Below, one piece after another: positions 8,276 to 17,673 of a DNA stretch of 64,000 bases. The first letter of the stretch is position 1. Each line of letters begins with the position of its first letter. The stretch is from Actinomadura spongiicola (GTDB lineage: Bacteria > Actinomycetota > Actinomycetes > Streptosporangiales > Streptosporangiaceae): positions 1 to 64,000 of the forward strand of contig NZ_QVNQ01000015.1 in assembly GCF_003432485.1 (NCBI RefSeq), in the 5' to 3' direction. The notes beneath the pieces were generated by a model. That model was not told where the DNA came from. It searched no databases and saw only the letters and a list, made by a program, of their open reading frames with translations. The position numbers and the translations under genes were made by a program.

Positions 8276-11200
8276 ATGCCGCGTACCGCGTCACGTGCCC
8301 GCCCCGGCGGGTACCGCGACACCGCTCCGCGCTACAGCGACGCCGACCTCGAACCGTTGCTGAGGGCGCTCGTCGCCGTCCGGGACGGGCGGGCGAGGTC
8401 GGAGCTGGACGTACCGGGCGAGGGCGCCGTGGCGGAGGCCGCGGCGATCCTGGAGGAGATCCGGCAGAACGGCCAGGAGCTGGCGTCCGGGCTGGCCCGG
8501 GTCCGGCGGGAGATCGGCCGCGAGGGGCAGCTGCGGGGACGGCTCGCGCCGGGGACGCTACAGGGCACCTGGGCGGTCGCCGCGGAGGACGCCAACGCGA
8601 TCATCGACAAGCTGACCGATCTGGTGACGGGGATGAGCCAGGTCGTGGAGGCGGTCGCGGCGGGCGACCTGAGCCAGCGGGTCGAGCTGCGGGTGCGGGG
8701 CAGGCCCATGCGCGGTGAGCTGCTGCGCATGGCCAAGTCCGTCAACGGCATGGTGGAGCTGCTCGACCAGTTCACCTGGGAGGTCACCCAGTTCGCCCGG
8801 GAGGTCGGCACGGAGGGGCGCCTCGGCGGGCAGGCCCCGGCGCGCGGCATGACGGGCCGGTGGCGGGACGTGACGGCGTCGGTGAACGTGATGGCGTCGC
8901 GGCTCACGTCGCAGGTCCGCGACATCGCGGAGGTCACCACGGCGGTGGCGAAGGGCGACCTGACCCGCAAGGTCACGGTGGAGGCGACCGGTGAGCTCCA
9001 GGAGCTGAAGCTCACCGTGAACACGATGGTCGACCAGCTCTCGGCGTTCGCCGACGAGGTCACCCGCGTGGCCCGCGAGGTCGGCACCGAGGGGCAGCTG
9101 GGCGGCCAGGCGAACGTTCCGGGCGTCAGCGGCGTCTGGAAGAACCTGACCGACAACGTCAACGCGATGGCGAACAACCTGACGTACCAGGTCCGCGGGA
9201 TCGCGCAGGTCACCACCGCCGTCGCCGAGGGCGACCTCGGCAAGAAGATCACCGTCGACGCCCAGGGCGAGATCGCCCAGCTCAAGGACACCGTCAACAC
9301 GATGGTCGACACGCTTTCGGCGTTCGCCGACGAGGTCACCCGGGTGGCCCGCGAGGTCGGCACCGAAGGGCGGCTGGGCGGCCAGGCGCGGGTGCTCGGC
9401 GTGAGCGGGGTCTGGAAGGACCTGACCAGCAATGTCAACGGGATGGCGTCCAACCTGACGTACCAGGTCCGCAACATCGCGCAGGTCACCACCGCCGTCG
9501 CCGAGGGCGACCTCGGCAAGAAGATCACCGTCGACGCCCAGGGCGAGATCCTGGAGCTGAAGGACACCGTGAACGCGATGGTGGACACGCTTTCGGCGTT
9601 CGCGTCCGAGGTCACCCGCGTGGCCCGCGAGGTCGGCACCGAAGGGCGGCTCGGCGGCCAGGCGATCGTGCCCGGCGCGGGCGGCGTCTGGAAGGACCTG
9701 ACCGACAACGTCAACTCGATGGCCAACAACCTGACCAATCAGGTCCGCGGCATCGCCCAGGTCACCACGGCCGTCGCGCAGGGCGACCTGACCCGCAAGA
9801 TCGAGGTGGACGCGCAGGGCGAGATCCTCCAACTGAAGACGACCCTGAACACGATGGTCGACACGCTTTCGGCGTTCGCCGACGAGGTCAGCCGGGTGGC
9901 CCGGGAGGTGGGCACCGAGGGCCGGCTCGGCGGGCAGGCGATCGTGCCCGGCGCGGGCGGCATGTGGAAGGACCTGACCGACAACGTCAACGGGATGGCG
10001 TCCAACCTGACGTACCAGGTCCGCAACATCGCGCAGGTCGCGACCGCGGTCGCGCACGGCGACCTGACACGACGTATCGACGTCAACGCGCAGGGCGAGA
10101 TCCTGGAGCTGAAGACGACCCTGAACACGATGGTGGACACGCTGTCGTCGTTCGCGTCCGAGGTCACCCGCGTCGCCCGGGAGGTCGGCATCGAGGGCCG
10201 GCTCGGCGGCCAGGCGGAGGTCGAGGGGGTGTCGGGCACCTGGAAGCGGTTGACGGAGAGCGTCAACGAGCTCGCCGGGAACCTGACGACCCAGGTCCGC
10301 GCGATCGGCGAGGTGGCGAGCGCCGTCGCCACCGGCGACCTGACCCGGACGATCACCGTGGAGGCGCGCGGCGAGGTCGCGGAGCTGAGCGACAACGTCA
10401 ACCTGATGGTGGCGACGCTGCGGGAGACGACCCGCGCCAACGAGGAGCAGGACTGGCTGAAGACCAACCTCGCGCGGATCGGCGGGCTCATGCAGGGCCA
10501 CCGGGACCTCCAGCAGGTCGCCGACCTGATCATGCGGGAGCTGACGCCGACGGCGAGCGCCCAGTACGGCGCGTTCTACCTCGCGGAGAACAGCGGCGAG
10601 GAGACCGAGCTGTCACTGATCGCCGGGTACGGGACGCGCCGCCGGGCGAACCGGGCCCACGGCGCCGACGGTGACATCCGGTTCGCGCTGGGCGAGGGCC
10701 TGGTCGGGCAGGCGGCGCAGGAGCGCAGGGCGCTGCTGATCGCCGACGCCCCCGCCGACTACGTCAAGATCGGCTCGGGGCTGGGCGAGGCCTCCCCCGT
10801 CAACATCATCGTGCTGCCGATCGTGTTCGAGGACGAGGTGCTCGGCGCGATCGAGCTGGCGTCGTTCGGCCGGTTCACCGACGTTCACCTGGCGTTCTTC
10901 AGCCAGCTGATCGAGACGATCGGTGTGACGTTGAACGCGATCCGCGCCAACACCCGCACCGAACAACTGCTCGGCGAGTCGCAGCGGCTCGCCCAGGAGC
11001 TCCAGGAACGCTCGGACGAGCTGCAACGCCAGCAGGGTGAGCTGCGACACTCCAACACCGAGCTGGAGGAGAAGGCGGCGCTGCTGGCCCAGCAGAACCG
11101 CGCGATCGAGATCCAGAACTTCCAGATCGAACAGGCCAGGCGAACGCTGGAGGAGCGCGCCGAGCAGCTGGCGATCTCGTCGCGGTACAAGTCGGAGTTC

Positions 11201-12505
11201 CTGGCGAACATGTCCCACGAGCTGCGCACGCCGCTGAACAGCCTGCTCGTGCTGGCCAAGCTCCTGTCGGAGAACCAGGACGGCAACCTCACCGGCAAGC
11301 AGGTGGAGTTCGCGCAGACGATCCACGACTCCGGCACCGACCTGCTGGAGTTGATCAACGACATTCTCGACCTGGCGAAGGTCGAGGCCGGAAAGATGGA
11401 GGCGCATCCCCACCGGATCACGGTGTCGGCGCTGGTCGACTACGTGGACGCGACGTTCCGCCCCCTGTCGGTCGACAAGGGCCTCCAGTTCGGTGTGGAC
11501 GTCGCCCCGGACGTCCCGCCCACGCTGACCACCGACGAGCAGCGGTTGCAGCAGGTGCTGCGGAACCTGCTGTCGAACGCGGTGAAGTTCACCGCGGAGG
11601 GCGAGGTCCGGCTGCTGATCGAGCGGGCGGGCGACATCGACTTCACGCTGCCCGCCCTGTGGAACACCCCGGACGTGATCGCCTTCCGGGTGATCGACAC
11701 CGGTATCGGGGTGTCCGCGGACAAGCTGCAGGAGATCTTCGAGCCGTTCCAGCAGGCGGACGGGACGACCAGCCGCCGCTACGGCGGCACCGGCCTCGGC
11801 CTGTCGATCAGCCGGAACATCGCGCGGCTGCTCGGCGGGGAGATCCACGCGGAGAGCCGTCCCGGCCGCGGCAGCGTGTTCACGCTGTACCTGCCCGCCC
11901 GGTACAGCGAGCGCGACGGGCGGCAGCGCGCGGCGACGCCGGAGGACGACGCCGCGCAGGAGAGCGCTCCTCGGAACGGCGGCCTGACCGGGACCGCCGC
12001 GGCCGAGGAGAACGTGCCCGCGACGGAGGGGCGTCCGCCAGGCGGGAAACGCCCCGGTGAGGCGGAGGCGTTGAACGGCCTGCTGGAGGAACCGCCCGCG
12101 GACCTCGTCGACACGGTCCTGTCGGGCCGCAAGGTCCTGATCGTGGACGACGACGTCCGGAACGTGTTCGCGTTGACCAGCGTCCTCGAAGGCTATGGGA
12201 TGGACGTCCTGTACGCCGAGGACGGGCAGGCCGGGATCGACGTCCTGCACCGCCACCCCGATGTGGCGGTCGTGCTGATGGACGTGATGATGCCGGGCCT
12301 GGACGGTTACGCGACCACGGCGGCGATCAGGGAGATGCCGCAGTTCGCGGAGCTGCCCATTATCGTGATCACGGCGAAGGTGATGAAGGGCGACCGGAAG
12401 AAGAGCCTGGAATCGGGCGCGTCGGACTATGTGCCGAAACCGGTCGATGTGGACCATCTTCTTGACGTGATGAGGAACTGGCTGCAACCGTCCATCGTCC
12501 GCTGA
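8276..12505 (+). CDS. Cytosolic poly-HAMP hybrid histidine kinase with GAF and receiver domains
   Basis: 1409 residues from the ATG at 8276 (perfect AGGAGG). Residues about 65-720 are a chain of alternating HAMP-like units. Seven contain a VA.GDL motif and seven an alternating E.G.EG.L.G motif (mostly AREVGTEGRLGGQA), with a repeat period near 92 residues. A GAF domain (about 735-885), a coiled coil (about 895-970), HisKA with SHELRTPLN (His981), HATPase (LRNLLSNAVKFT, DTGIGV, GGTGLGLSIS) and a C-terminal receiver (LMDVMMPG, Asp1336) follow. No transmembrane segment is visible. Fungal group III (Nik1/Os-1) osmosensors share the tandem HAMP plan. The next gene is a response regulator, 79 nt downstream. 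Confidence 0.93.
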   Translation: MPRTASRARPGGYRDTAPRYSDADLEPLLRALVAVRDGRARSELDVPGEGAVAEAAAILEEIRQNGQELASGLARVRREIGREGQLRGRLAPGTLQGTWAVAAEDANAIIDKLTDLVTGMSQVVEAVAAGDLSQRVELRVRGRPMRGELLRMAKSVNGMVELLDQFTWEVTQFAREVGTEGRLGGQAPARGMTGRWRDVTASVNVMASRLTSQVRDIAEVTTAVAKGDLTRKVTVEATGELQELKLTVNTMVDQLSAFADEVTRVAREVGTEGQLGGQANVPGVSGVWKNLTDNVNAMANNLTYQVRGIAQVTTAVAEGDLGKKITVDAQGEIAQLKDTVNTMVDTLSAFADEVTRVAREVGTEGRLGGQARVLGVSGVWKDLTSNVNGMASNLTYQVRNIAQVTTAVAEGDLGKKITVDAQGEILELKDTVNAMVDTLSAFASEVTRVAREVGTEGRLGGQAIVPGAGGVWKDLTDNVNSMANNLTNQVRGIAQVTTAVAQGDLTRKIEVDAQGEILQLKTTLNTMVDTLSAFADEVSRVAREVGTEGRLGGQAIVPGAGGMWKDLTDNVNGMASNLTYQVRNIAQVATAVAHGDLTRRIDVNAQGEILELKTTLNTMVDTLSSFASEVTRVAREVGIEGRLGGQAEVEGVSGTWKRLTESVNELAGNLTTQVRAIGEVASAVATGDLTRTITVEARGEVAELSDNVNLMVATLRETTRANEEQDWLKTNLARIGGLMQGHRDLQQVADLIMRELTPTASAQYGAFYLAENSGEETELSLIAGYGTRRRANRAHGADGDIRFALGEGLVGQAAQERRALLIADAPADYVKIGSGLGEASPVNIIVLPIVFEDEVLGAIELASFGRFTDVHLAFFSQLIETIGVTLNAIRANTRTEQLLGESQRLAQELQERSDELQRQQGELRHSNTELEEKAALLAQQNRAIEIQNFQIEQARRTLEERAEQLAISSRYKSEFLANMSHELRTPLNSLLVLAKLLSENQDGNLTGKQVEFAQTIHDSGTDLLELINDILDLAKVEAGKMEAHPHRITVSALVDYVDATFRPLSVDKGLQFGVDVAPDVPPTLTTDEQRLQQVLRNLLSNAVKFTAEGEVRLLIERAGDIDFTLPALWNTPDVIAFRVIDTGIGVSADKLQEIFEPFQQADGTTSRRYGGTGLGLSISRNIARLLGGEIHAESRPGRGSVFTLYLPARYSERDGRQRAATPEDDAAQESAPRNGGLTGTAAAEENVPATEGRPPGGKRPGEAEALNGLLEEPPADLVDTVLSGRKVLIVDDDVRNVFALTSVLEGYGMDVLYAEDGQAGIDVLHRHPDVAVVLMDVMMPGLDGYATTAAIREMPQFAELPIIVITAKVMKGDRKKSLESGASDYVPKPVDVDHLLDVMRNWLQPSIVR

Positions 12506-12584
12506 CAGGGCGGCACCGCGGTTGGGGGAGGCCGCGGGCGCTGACGCGGCCGGCGAAGGCGGGGACCGGATCGGAGAGACGCGC

Positions 12585-13223
12585 GTGGACGACAAGGCGA
12601 AGATCCTGCTCGTGGACGACCGCGAGGAGAACCTGATCGCGCTGGAGGCCATCCTCAGCTCGCTCGATCAGGATCTCGTCCGGGCGCGGTCCGGTGAGGA
12701 GGCGTTGAAGGCGCTGCTCACCGACGAGTACGCGGTGATCTTGCTGGATGTCGTCATGCCGGGAATGGACGGTTTCGAAACGGCCCGCGACATCAAGCGC
12801 CGCAAGAAGACCCGCGACCTGCCGATCATCTTCCTCACCGCGGTGAACAGCGACCCCGACTACGCGTTCCGCGGCTACGCGGCGGGCGCGGTCGATTTCA
12901 TCTCCAAGCCGTTCGACCCGTGGGTCCTGCGCGCGAAGGTGTCGGTGTTCGTCGAGCTGCACGCCAAGAACAAGCAGCTCCGCGACCAGACGACGTTGCT
13001 GCGCGAACAGGCGGCCATGCTCCGGGAGCAGGCGGCGCTGCTCAGGTCCCGCCCCACGGAGCAACCGCGCGACGCCGGCGACCGCCTGAGGGCGGTACTG
13101 GAGCAGGCGGAACTGGTCGGCAAACGCCTCCCCGCCGCCCTCCGACCCGAGTTCGAGGAACTGGATCGCCGCCTGACCGACCTCCACCAGGCCCTGAACA
13201 ACGAACACCCACCTCCCCCCTGA
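12585..13223 (+). CDS. Response regulator with a coiled-coil C-terminus
   Basis: 212 residues from the GTG at 12585, which has GGAGAG upstream. Residues 5-125 are a receiver: acidic pair DD (11-12), phospho-acceptor Asp55 in LLDVVMPG, FLTAV, and Lys108 in FISKPF. The rest has no DNA-binding domain; it has heptad-like LREQAAMLREQAALLR repeats and a charged tail. It is probably a single-domain output or phosphorelay partner of the hybrid kinase just upstream, working by protein contact. It is convergent with gltX. Confidence 0.88.
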   Translation: MDDKAKILLVDDREENLIALEAILSSLDQDLVRARSGEEALKALLTDEYAVILLDVVMPGMDGFETARDIKRRKKTRDLPIIFLTAVNSDPDYAFRGYAAGAVDFISKPFDPWVLRAKVSVFVELHAKNKQLRDQTTLLREQAAMLREQAALLRSRPTEQPRDAGDRLRAVLEQAELVGKRLPAALRPEFEELDRRLTDLHQALNNEHPPPP

Positions 13224-13371
13224 CGCCCCCAGCCGACCACCACTCGCCGACACCCCTCGCAACGCGCCGGAGGGCACGTCGAAGCAAGCGAGGCGTGCCC
13301 CAACAAGGCACCCACCCCAGCCCGCGCCGCAACCCCGCACCGACCTCAGGGTTCGCGCTCGCCTCCGAAGG

Positions 13372-13396
13372 CAGGTTCAAGCGAAGCAAGAACCTG
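13372..13396. terminator. Hairpin between convergent genes
   Basis: CAGGTTC (13372-13378) and GAACCTG (13390-13396) form a 7-bp stem with an 11-nt loop, between the response regulator and gltX. It could serve both strands. There is no T-tract. Confidence 0.35.
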
Positions 13397-13438
13397 ATGG
13401 CGCAGCGAGCCGCAAGGCGAGCCGAAGCGGTGCAGCGA

Positions 13439-14845
13439 TCACCCCGAATGACCGCCGATAAGCACACCACGTGCTGCGGCGATGCGGGTGAGGGTGCGGT
13501 CGCGGCCGAGGATTTCGAGGGATTCGAACAGGGGTAGGCCCACGGTGCGGCCCGTGACGGCGACGCGGACGGGTGCCTGGGCCTTGCCGAGTTTGAGGCC
13601 GTGTTCGGTGCCGATCTGTTCGAGGCGGTCCTTGAGGGCGGCGGCGGTCCACGGAATTTCCTGGTAGGCGGTCTCGACGGCGGCGAGGATGTCGGCGGCG
13701 GGGTCTTTCATCGCCTTGGTCCAGGACTTCTCGTCGGTCGGCGGTTCGTCCAGGAACACGAAGTCGACCATGGGGACGATCTCCGACAGCACGGCCACCC
13801 GGGTCTGTGCCAGTGGCGCGAGTTCCGCGAAGACGGCGACGTCCACGTCGAAGGGGGCGTTCTGGAGGAACGGCAGGCATTCGGCGATGAACTTCTCGGG
13901 CGGCAGGGCGCGGATGTAGTCGCCGTTGAACGCGCGGAGTTTCTTCTCGTCGAAGAAGGCGGGTGAGGTGTTGACGTCCTCGATGCGGAACTCGTCGACG
14001 ATCACGTCCCAGGGGACGATCTCGCGGTCGCCGGACGGGGCCCAGCCGAGCAGCATGAGGTAGTTGCGCATGGCCTCGGCGAGGTATCCCTCGGCGCGGT
14101 AGTCCTCGAGCGCGACCTTGTCGCGGCGTTTGGACAGTTTCTGCCGCTTCTCGTTCACGATGACGGGGACGTGCGCCCAGACGGGCGGCTCGGCGCCGAG
14201 CGCCTCCCACAGCAGCTGCTGTTTGGGCGCGTTGGAGAGATGCTCCTCGCCTCGCACGACGTGGGTGATGCCCTGGCTGATGTCGTCGACCGCGTTGGCG
14301 ATGAGGAAGGTCACCGAGCCGTCGGCGCGGGCGATGACGAAGTCCTCCAGGACGGCGTTGTCGAAGACGGGCTTGCCGCGCAGCAGGTCGACGACAGTGG
14401 TCTGGCCCTCGTCGGGGGTGCGGAAGCGGAGGGCGCGTCCGGGCCCGGCGTCGAGACCGCGGTCGCGGCAGAAGCCGTCGTAGCCGCGGTGCTGGTCGCC
14501 GGTGCGGGCGATGACGGCCTCGCGGGTGCAGTCGCAGTAGTAGGCGCGACCCTTGTTCTTGAGGGTCTGGACGGCCTCGGCGTGCCGGGCGGCGTTCGCC
14601 GACTGGAAGTAGGGGCCCTCGTACTGTTCGCCGTTCATCCCGAGCCAGGCCAGGGCCTGGATGATGCCCTCGGTCCATTCGGGGCTGTTGCGGGAGGCGT
14701 CGGTGTCCTCGATCCGCAGTACGAGCGTCCCGCCCGACTGCACGGCCATCACCCAGTTGAACAGCGCCGAGCGGGCGCCGCCGACATGGAACATGCCGGT
14801 CGGGGACGGAGCGAAACGGACACGGATCGGAGAACTCGAAGACAT
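13439..14845 (-). CDS. gltX: Glutamyl-tRNA synthetase
   Basis: 468 residues, full length for a bacterial GluRS. Class I signature APSPTGMFHVGGARSALFNW at the N-terminus (HIGH equivalent) and KLSKRRDK (KMSKS equivalent) are intact. The anticodon-binding C-terminal half is present, which rules out the short GluQ-RS. It charges tRNA-Glu, and in actinomycetes without GlnRS also tRNA-Gln for GatCAB transamidation (family knowledge). The gene stands alone here; no tRNA-Glu or tRNA-Gln gene is beside it. The start is 11 residues before APSPTG, as usual. Confidence 0.96.
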   Translation of the reverse strand: MSSSSPIRVRFAPSPTGMFHVGGARSALFNWVMAVQSGGTLVLRIEDTDASRNSPEWTEGIIQALAWLGMNGEQYEGPYFQSANAARHAEAVQTLKNKGRAYYCDCTREAVIARTGDQHRGYDGFCRDRGLDAGPGRALRFRTPDEGQTTVVDLLRGKPVFDNAVLEDFVIARADGSVTFLIANAVDDISQGITHVVRGEEHLSNAPKQQLLWEALGAEPPVWAHVPVIVNEKRQKLSKRRDKVALEDYRAEGYLAEAMRNYLMLLGWAPSGDREIVPWDVIVDEFRIEDVNTSPAFFDEKKLRAFNGDYIRALPPEKFIAECLPFLQNAPFDVDVAVFAELAPLAQTRVAVLSEIVPMVDFVFLDEPPTDEKSWTKAMKDPAADILAAVETAYQEIPWTAAALKDRLEQIGTEHGLKLGKAQAPVRVAVTGRTVGLPLFESLEILGRDRTLTRIAAARGVLIGGHSG

Positions 14846-14881
14846 GTCTCCCAGCGTAGAGTGCGCGGGCCCCCGACGTCG

Positions 14882-15460
14882 TCAGGCTTTCCAGTGCGGG
14901 TCGCGTCCGGCCAGTCCGACGAGGCGGTCGAGCAGCGGCGCGTCCTCCGGGACGGAGACCTCGGGCCCGAACGCGCCGTACTCGCGGCCGACCTCCGCGG
15001 TCGGGACGAGATGCTCCCACGCGGCGCGGACGACGTCGTCGGGGAACGCGGGTTCGCGGCCGGTGGCGACGGCGAGGTCCCAGCCGTGCACCACCCAGTC
15101 GCCGAAGATGATTCCGGCGATGAAGGTGGCGGGCATGGCCTCCTTGTTGCCGGTGAGGCTGGTGTTCCCCTCCCACGCCGCCGGGTCCTGCCAGGCCTCG
15201 GCGGTCTTGTGGAGCTGTTCGTCGAACCGCTCCGCCCAGCCCGGTTCGGCGGTGAAGTCGTGGTCCTCTCCCGGTCCGGTGGTCGGCTGCTTGCGCGCCG
15301 CGGTCTCGGCCCTGGAGGTCCAGAGGAACAGGTGGTTGACGAGGGTCCGCACGTCCCAGTCGGGGCAGGGGGTCGGCGCGTCCAGACGCTCCGGGGGGAT
15401 GTCCCGGACGATCCGTGCCGCCGTGTCGGCGGCGGGAACCATCTGGCTCCGCGTGTTCAT
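14882..15460 (-). CDS. TIGR03086/maleylpyruvate isomerase-type DinB-like protein
   Basis: 192 residues from the ATG at 15460, which has GAGGTGA 8 nt upstream; in-frame starts at 15478 and 15490 lack this. The DinB-like four-helix fold is suggested by DAPTPCPDWDVRTLVNHL, with a metal-ligand histidine in the NHL motif, and GDWVVHGWDLAVATG near the C-terminus, the two signatures of mycothiol-dependent maleylpyruvate isomerase relatives. Members are metal-binding thiol S-transferases or isomerases; the substrate is unknown. It is divergent from an AraC-type regulator, which may control it. Confidence 0.8.
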   Translation of the reverse strand: MNTRSQMVPAADTAARIVRDIPPERLDAPTPCPDWDVRTLVNHLFLWTSRAETAARKQPTTGPGEDHDFTAEPGWAERFDEQLHKTAEAWQDPAAWEGNTSLTGNKEAMPATFIAGIIFGDWVVHGWDLAVATGREPAFPDDVVRAAWEHLVPTAEVGREYGAFGPEVSVPEDAPLLDRLVGLAGRDPHWKA

Positions 15461-15554
15461 GATCGTCACCTCGCTCATTCGTTCGAACATGCGGCCACGC
15501 TAGGACCGGCCACGGCGCCGGTCTTGAAGAAACGCGACACCGTACCCTGGGCCG

Positions 15555-16394
15555 GTGGAACGATCCCTACCCGGCGGAACGCGGGGCATCCTGCGGGCAC
15601 GGGCGGGGTTGGAGCGCTTCCAGGTCGAGAGCATCGCGCCGACCGCCGCGCTCGCCCCGTTCGTGGAGCGCTTCTGGGTGCTTCGGTGGGATCTGCGGGG
15701 GCGTCCGCCGCACCGTCAGCAGGTGCTCACCCGCCCGACCGTGCACATGACGTTCACCAGCTACCTGACGAGCGGGACGACGCGGGCCCGGATCGTCGGG
15801 GTGGTGCTGGACGACTTCGTGGAGGAGATCGCCGACGAGGGCCGTGTGGTCGGCGTGGAGTTCCGCCCCGGCGGGTTGCGCCCGTTCATGGACGCGCCGG
15901 TCTCCTCGCTCACCGGCCGGTTCACGACCGTGGAGGAGGTTTTCGGGGCGGACGGCCCGGCGCTCGCCGACCGGGTCTTCGCGGCGGGCGGCGCGGGGGA
16001 GGCCGTGGCGCGGCTGTCGGACTTCCTGACCGCGCGGGCCCCCGGGCCGGACCCGTCCGCCGAGCGCGCGGCCGGGATCGTCGCGCGGATCGCGGCCCGC
16101 CCGTGGCTGGTCCGGGTGGACGAGCTGGCCGCCGAGCTGGGGACGAGCACCCGGAGCCTGCAACGCCTGTTCCACGAGTACGTGGGCGTGAGCCCGAAGT
16201 GGGTGCTGCGCAGGTTCCGGATGCTGGAGGCCGCCGCGCGGGCCGAGGCGGGCACGGTCGTCGACTGGGCGGGTCTCGCGGCGGAGTTGGGCTACGCCGA
16301 CCAGGCCCATTTCACCCGCGACTTCACCGTGACGATCGGGACGCCTCCCGCGAGGTACGCACGCGAGACCGGCCCCGGCCGGGCCGGCGGATGA
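15555..16394 (+). CDS. AraC-family transcriptional regulator with DUF6597-type N-terminus
   Basis: 279 residues from a GTG at 15555. The N-terminal 150 residues look like the DUF6597 sensing domain (IAPTAALAPFVERFWVLRWDLRG; GVEFRPGGLRPFM). The C-terminal 100 residues contain the double AraC helix-turn-helix: VDELAAELGTSTRSLQRLF, then AELGYADQAHFTRDF. It is divergent from the DinB-like gene, with 94 nt between starts, so local regulation is likely. The ligand is unknown. It ends 48 nt before the convergent methyltransferase. Confidence 0.85.
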   Translation: MERSLPGGTRGILRARAGLERFQVESIAPTAALAPFVERFWVLRWDLRGRPPHRQQVLTRPTVHMTFTSYLTSGTTRARIVGVVLDDFVEEIADEGRVVGVEFRPGGLRPFMDAPVSSLTGRFTTVEEVFGADGPALADRVFAAGGAGEAVARLSDFLTARAPGPDPSAERAAGIVARIAARPWLVRVDELAAELGTSTRSLQRLFHEYVGVSPKWVLRRFRMLEAAARAEAGTVVDWAGLAAELGYADQAHFTRDFTVTIGTPPARYARETGPGRAGG

Positions 16395-16441
16395 CGTTCC
16401 GGGCTCGTCCGGCCGGGGTGGGCGCGGCACCGAACCCCCGT

Positions 16442-17446
16442 CTAGGCGGCCGGTCGCGCCTCGATGATGTGGTACTCGGCGGGTGGTAGCGGCCCGGTCA
16501 GCGAGATGTCGGTGAACCCGGCGCGTTCCAGCAGGTCGCGGAACTCGGTCTCGGTGCGTTCCCGGCCGCCGGTCGCGACGAGCATGTTGAGGTCGTTGTT
16601 GACGATGCCCCGCGCCTCGGGGGTGACGATCTCCGGCATCACCTGCTCCAGGAGGAGCAGCCGGGCGTCGGGGCGCATCGCGGCCCGGCAGTTCCGCAGG
16701 ATCGCGGTGGCCTTCTCGTCGGCCCAGTCGTGGATCACGCTCTTGATGACGTAGGCGTCCGCGTCCGGGGGCACGGAGGCGAAGAAGTCGCCCGCGACGA
16801 TCTTCACGCGGTCGGCGACGTCGGCGAGCGTGTCGGGCGCGGCGGCGAGCCCGCCGGGCTGGTCGAACAGCAGCCCGCGCGGCCCGGGGACGGCACGCAG
16901 GATCGCGGCGATCAGCGTGCCGTCGCCCCCGCCGATGTCGGCGATCGTCCCGTACCGGCCGAAGTCGTGGGCCTCGACGATCCCCGGTGCGATGAACCGG
17001 GTGTGCTGGGACATCGCCGCGTTGAACGTCGCGGACAGTTCCGGGCGCGACTCGAAGAACTCGAACGGCGTCATACCGGTCACGCGACCCCACGCGTACT
17101 CGCCGGTGCGGACGGTCTCGGTCAGGTCGCCCCAGGCCTGCCACATGTCCGGGCCGCAGAACAACCTGATGAGGGCTCGGATCGAGTCGGGTTCGTCCGA
17201 GCGGAGCCGCCGACCTTCGGCGGTGAGCGCGAATAGGTCGTCCTTCTGTTCGACGGCGCCGAAGACGCTCAAGCTGCGCAGCAACCTGAGCAGGGACGGC
17301 TGGTGGGTGCCCGTCCTCTCGGCGAGTTCGGCGCTCGTCCGCGGCCCGTCGGCGAGCGCGTCCGCCAGGCCGATCTCGGCGGCGGCGTGCAGGACCTGCG
17401 CCGGCATGTATCCGAAGGCCAGGTCCAAAAGCGGTGATCTCGACAC
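16442..17446 (-). CDS. SAM-dependent O-methyltransferase (plant COMT / AcmO-like)
   Basis: 334 residues from the GTG at 17446, which follows GAGGAGAG; a longer open frame to 17602 lacks a ribosome-binding site. The N-terminal dimerisation winged helix (LAERTGTHQPSLLRLLRSLS) precedes a Rossmann domain with DIGGGDGTLIAAIL (SAM motif I) and VIKSVIHDWADEKA, where the histidine corresponds to the catalytic base of small-molecule O-methyltransferases. The substrate is unknown; such enzymes often decorate polyketides, but no biosynthetic genes are nearby. Confidence 0.85.
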   Translation of the reverse strand: MSRSPLLDLAFGYMPAQVLHAAAEIGLADALADGPRTSAELAERTGTHQPSLLRLLRSLSVFGAVEQKDDLFALTAEGRRLRSDEPDSIRALIRLFCGPDMWQAWGDLTETVRTGEYAWGRVTGMTPFEFFESRPELSATFNAAMSQHTRFIAPGIVEAHDFGRYGTIADIGGGDGTLIAAILRAVPGPRGLLFDQPGGLAAAPDTLADVADRVKIVAGDFFASVPPDADAYVIKSVIHDWADEKATAILRNCRAAMRPDARLLLLEQVMPEIVTPEARGIVNNDLNMLVATGGRERTETEFRDLLERAGFTDISLTGPLPPAEYHIIEARPAA

Positions 17447-17673
17447 GTTCGGCTCTCCTCGGTTCGCTTCCGGGTCGTTCTCGACGTTACGAACCGCGCG
17501 GCCGCCGGTCTTGGACGAATGTGACCTGCGCCGCGGTGATCTCCCCACCGATGGCCACTTCTTGGCCAACGCCGTTACCTGACCGTGTCCATCGCTAACC
17601 AAACGGACATGTCGGGTTTATCAAAATATTCAAGACTGACGGCTCCTGCTCCCCAGCGAACAAGGAGCCACCC

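Noticed and set aside
10613..12652. 679-codon minus-strand open frame opposite the hybrid kinase
   Set aside because: The plus strand encodes clear GAF, kinase and receiver motifs; the antisense frame has none.
13377..15176. 599-codon minus-strand open frame over gltX
   Set aside because: Out of frame with gltX motifs and composed of Arg-rich shadow sequence.
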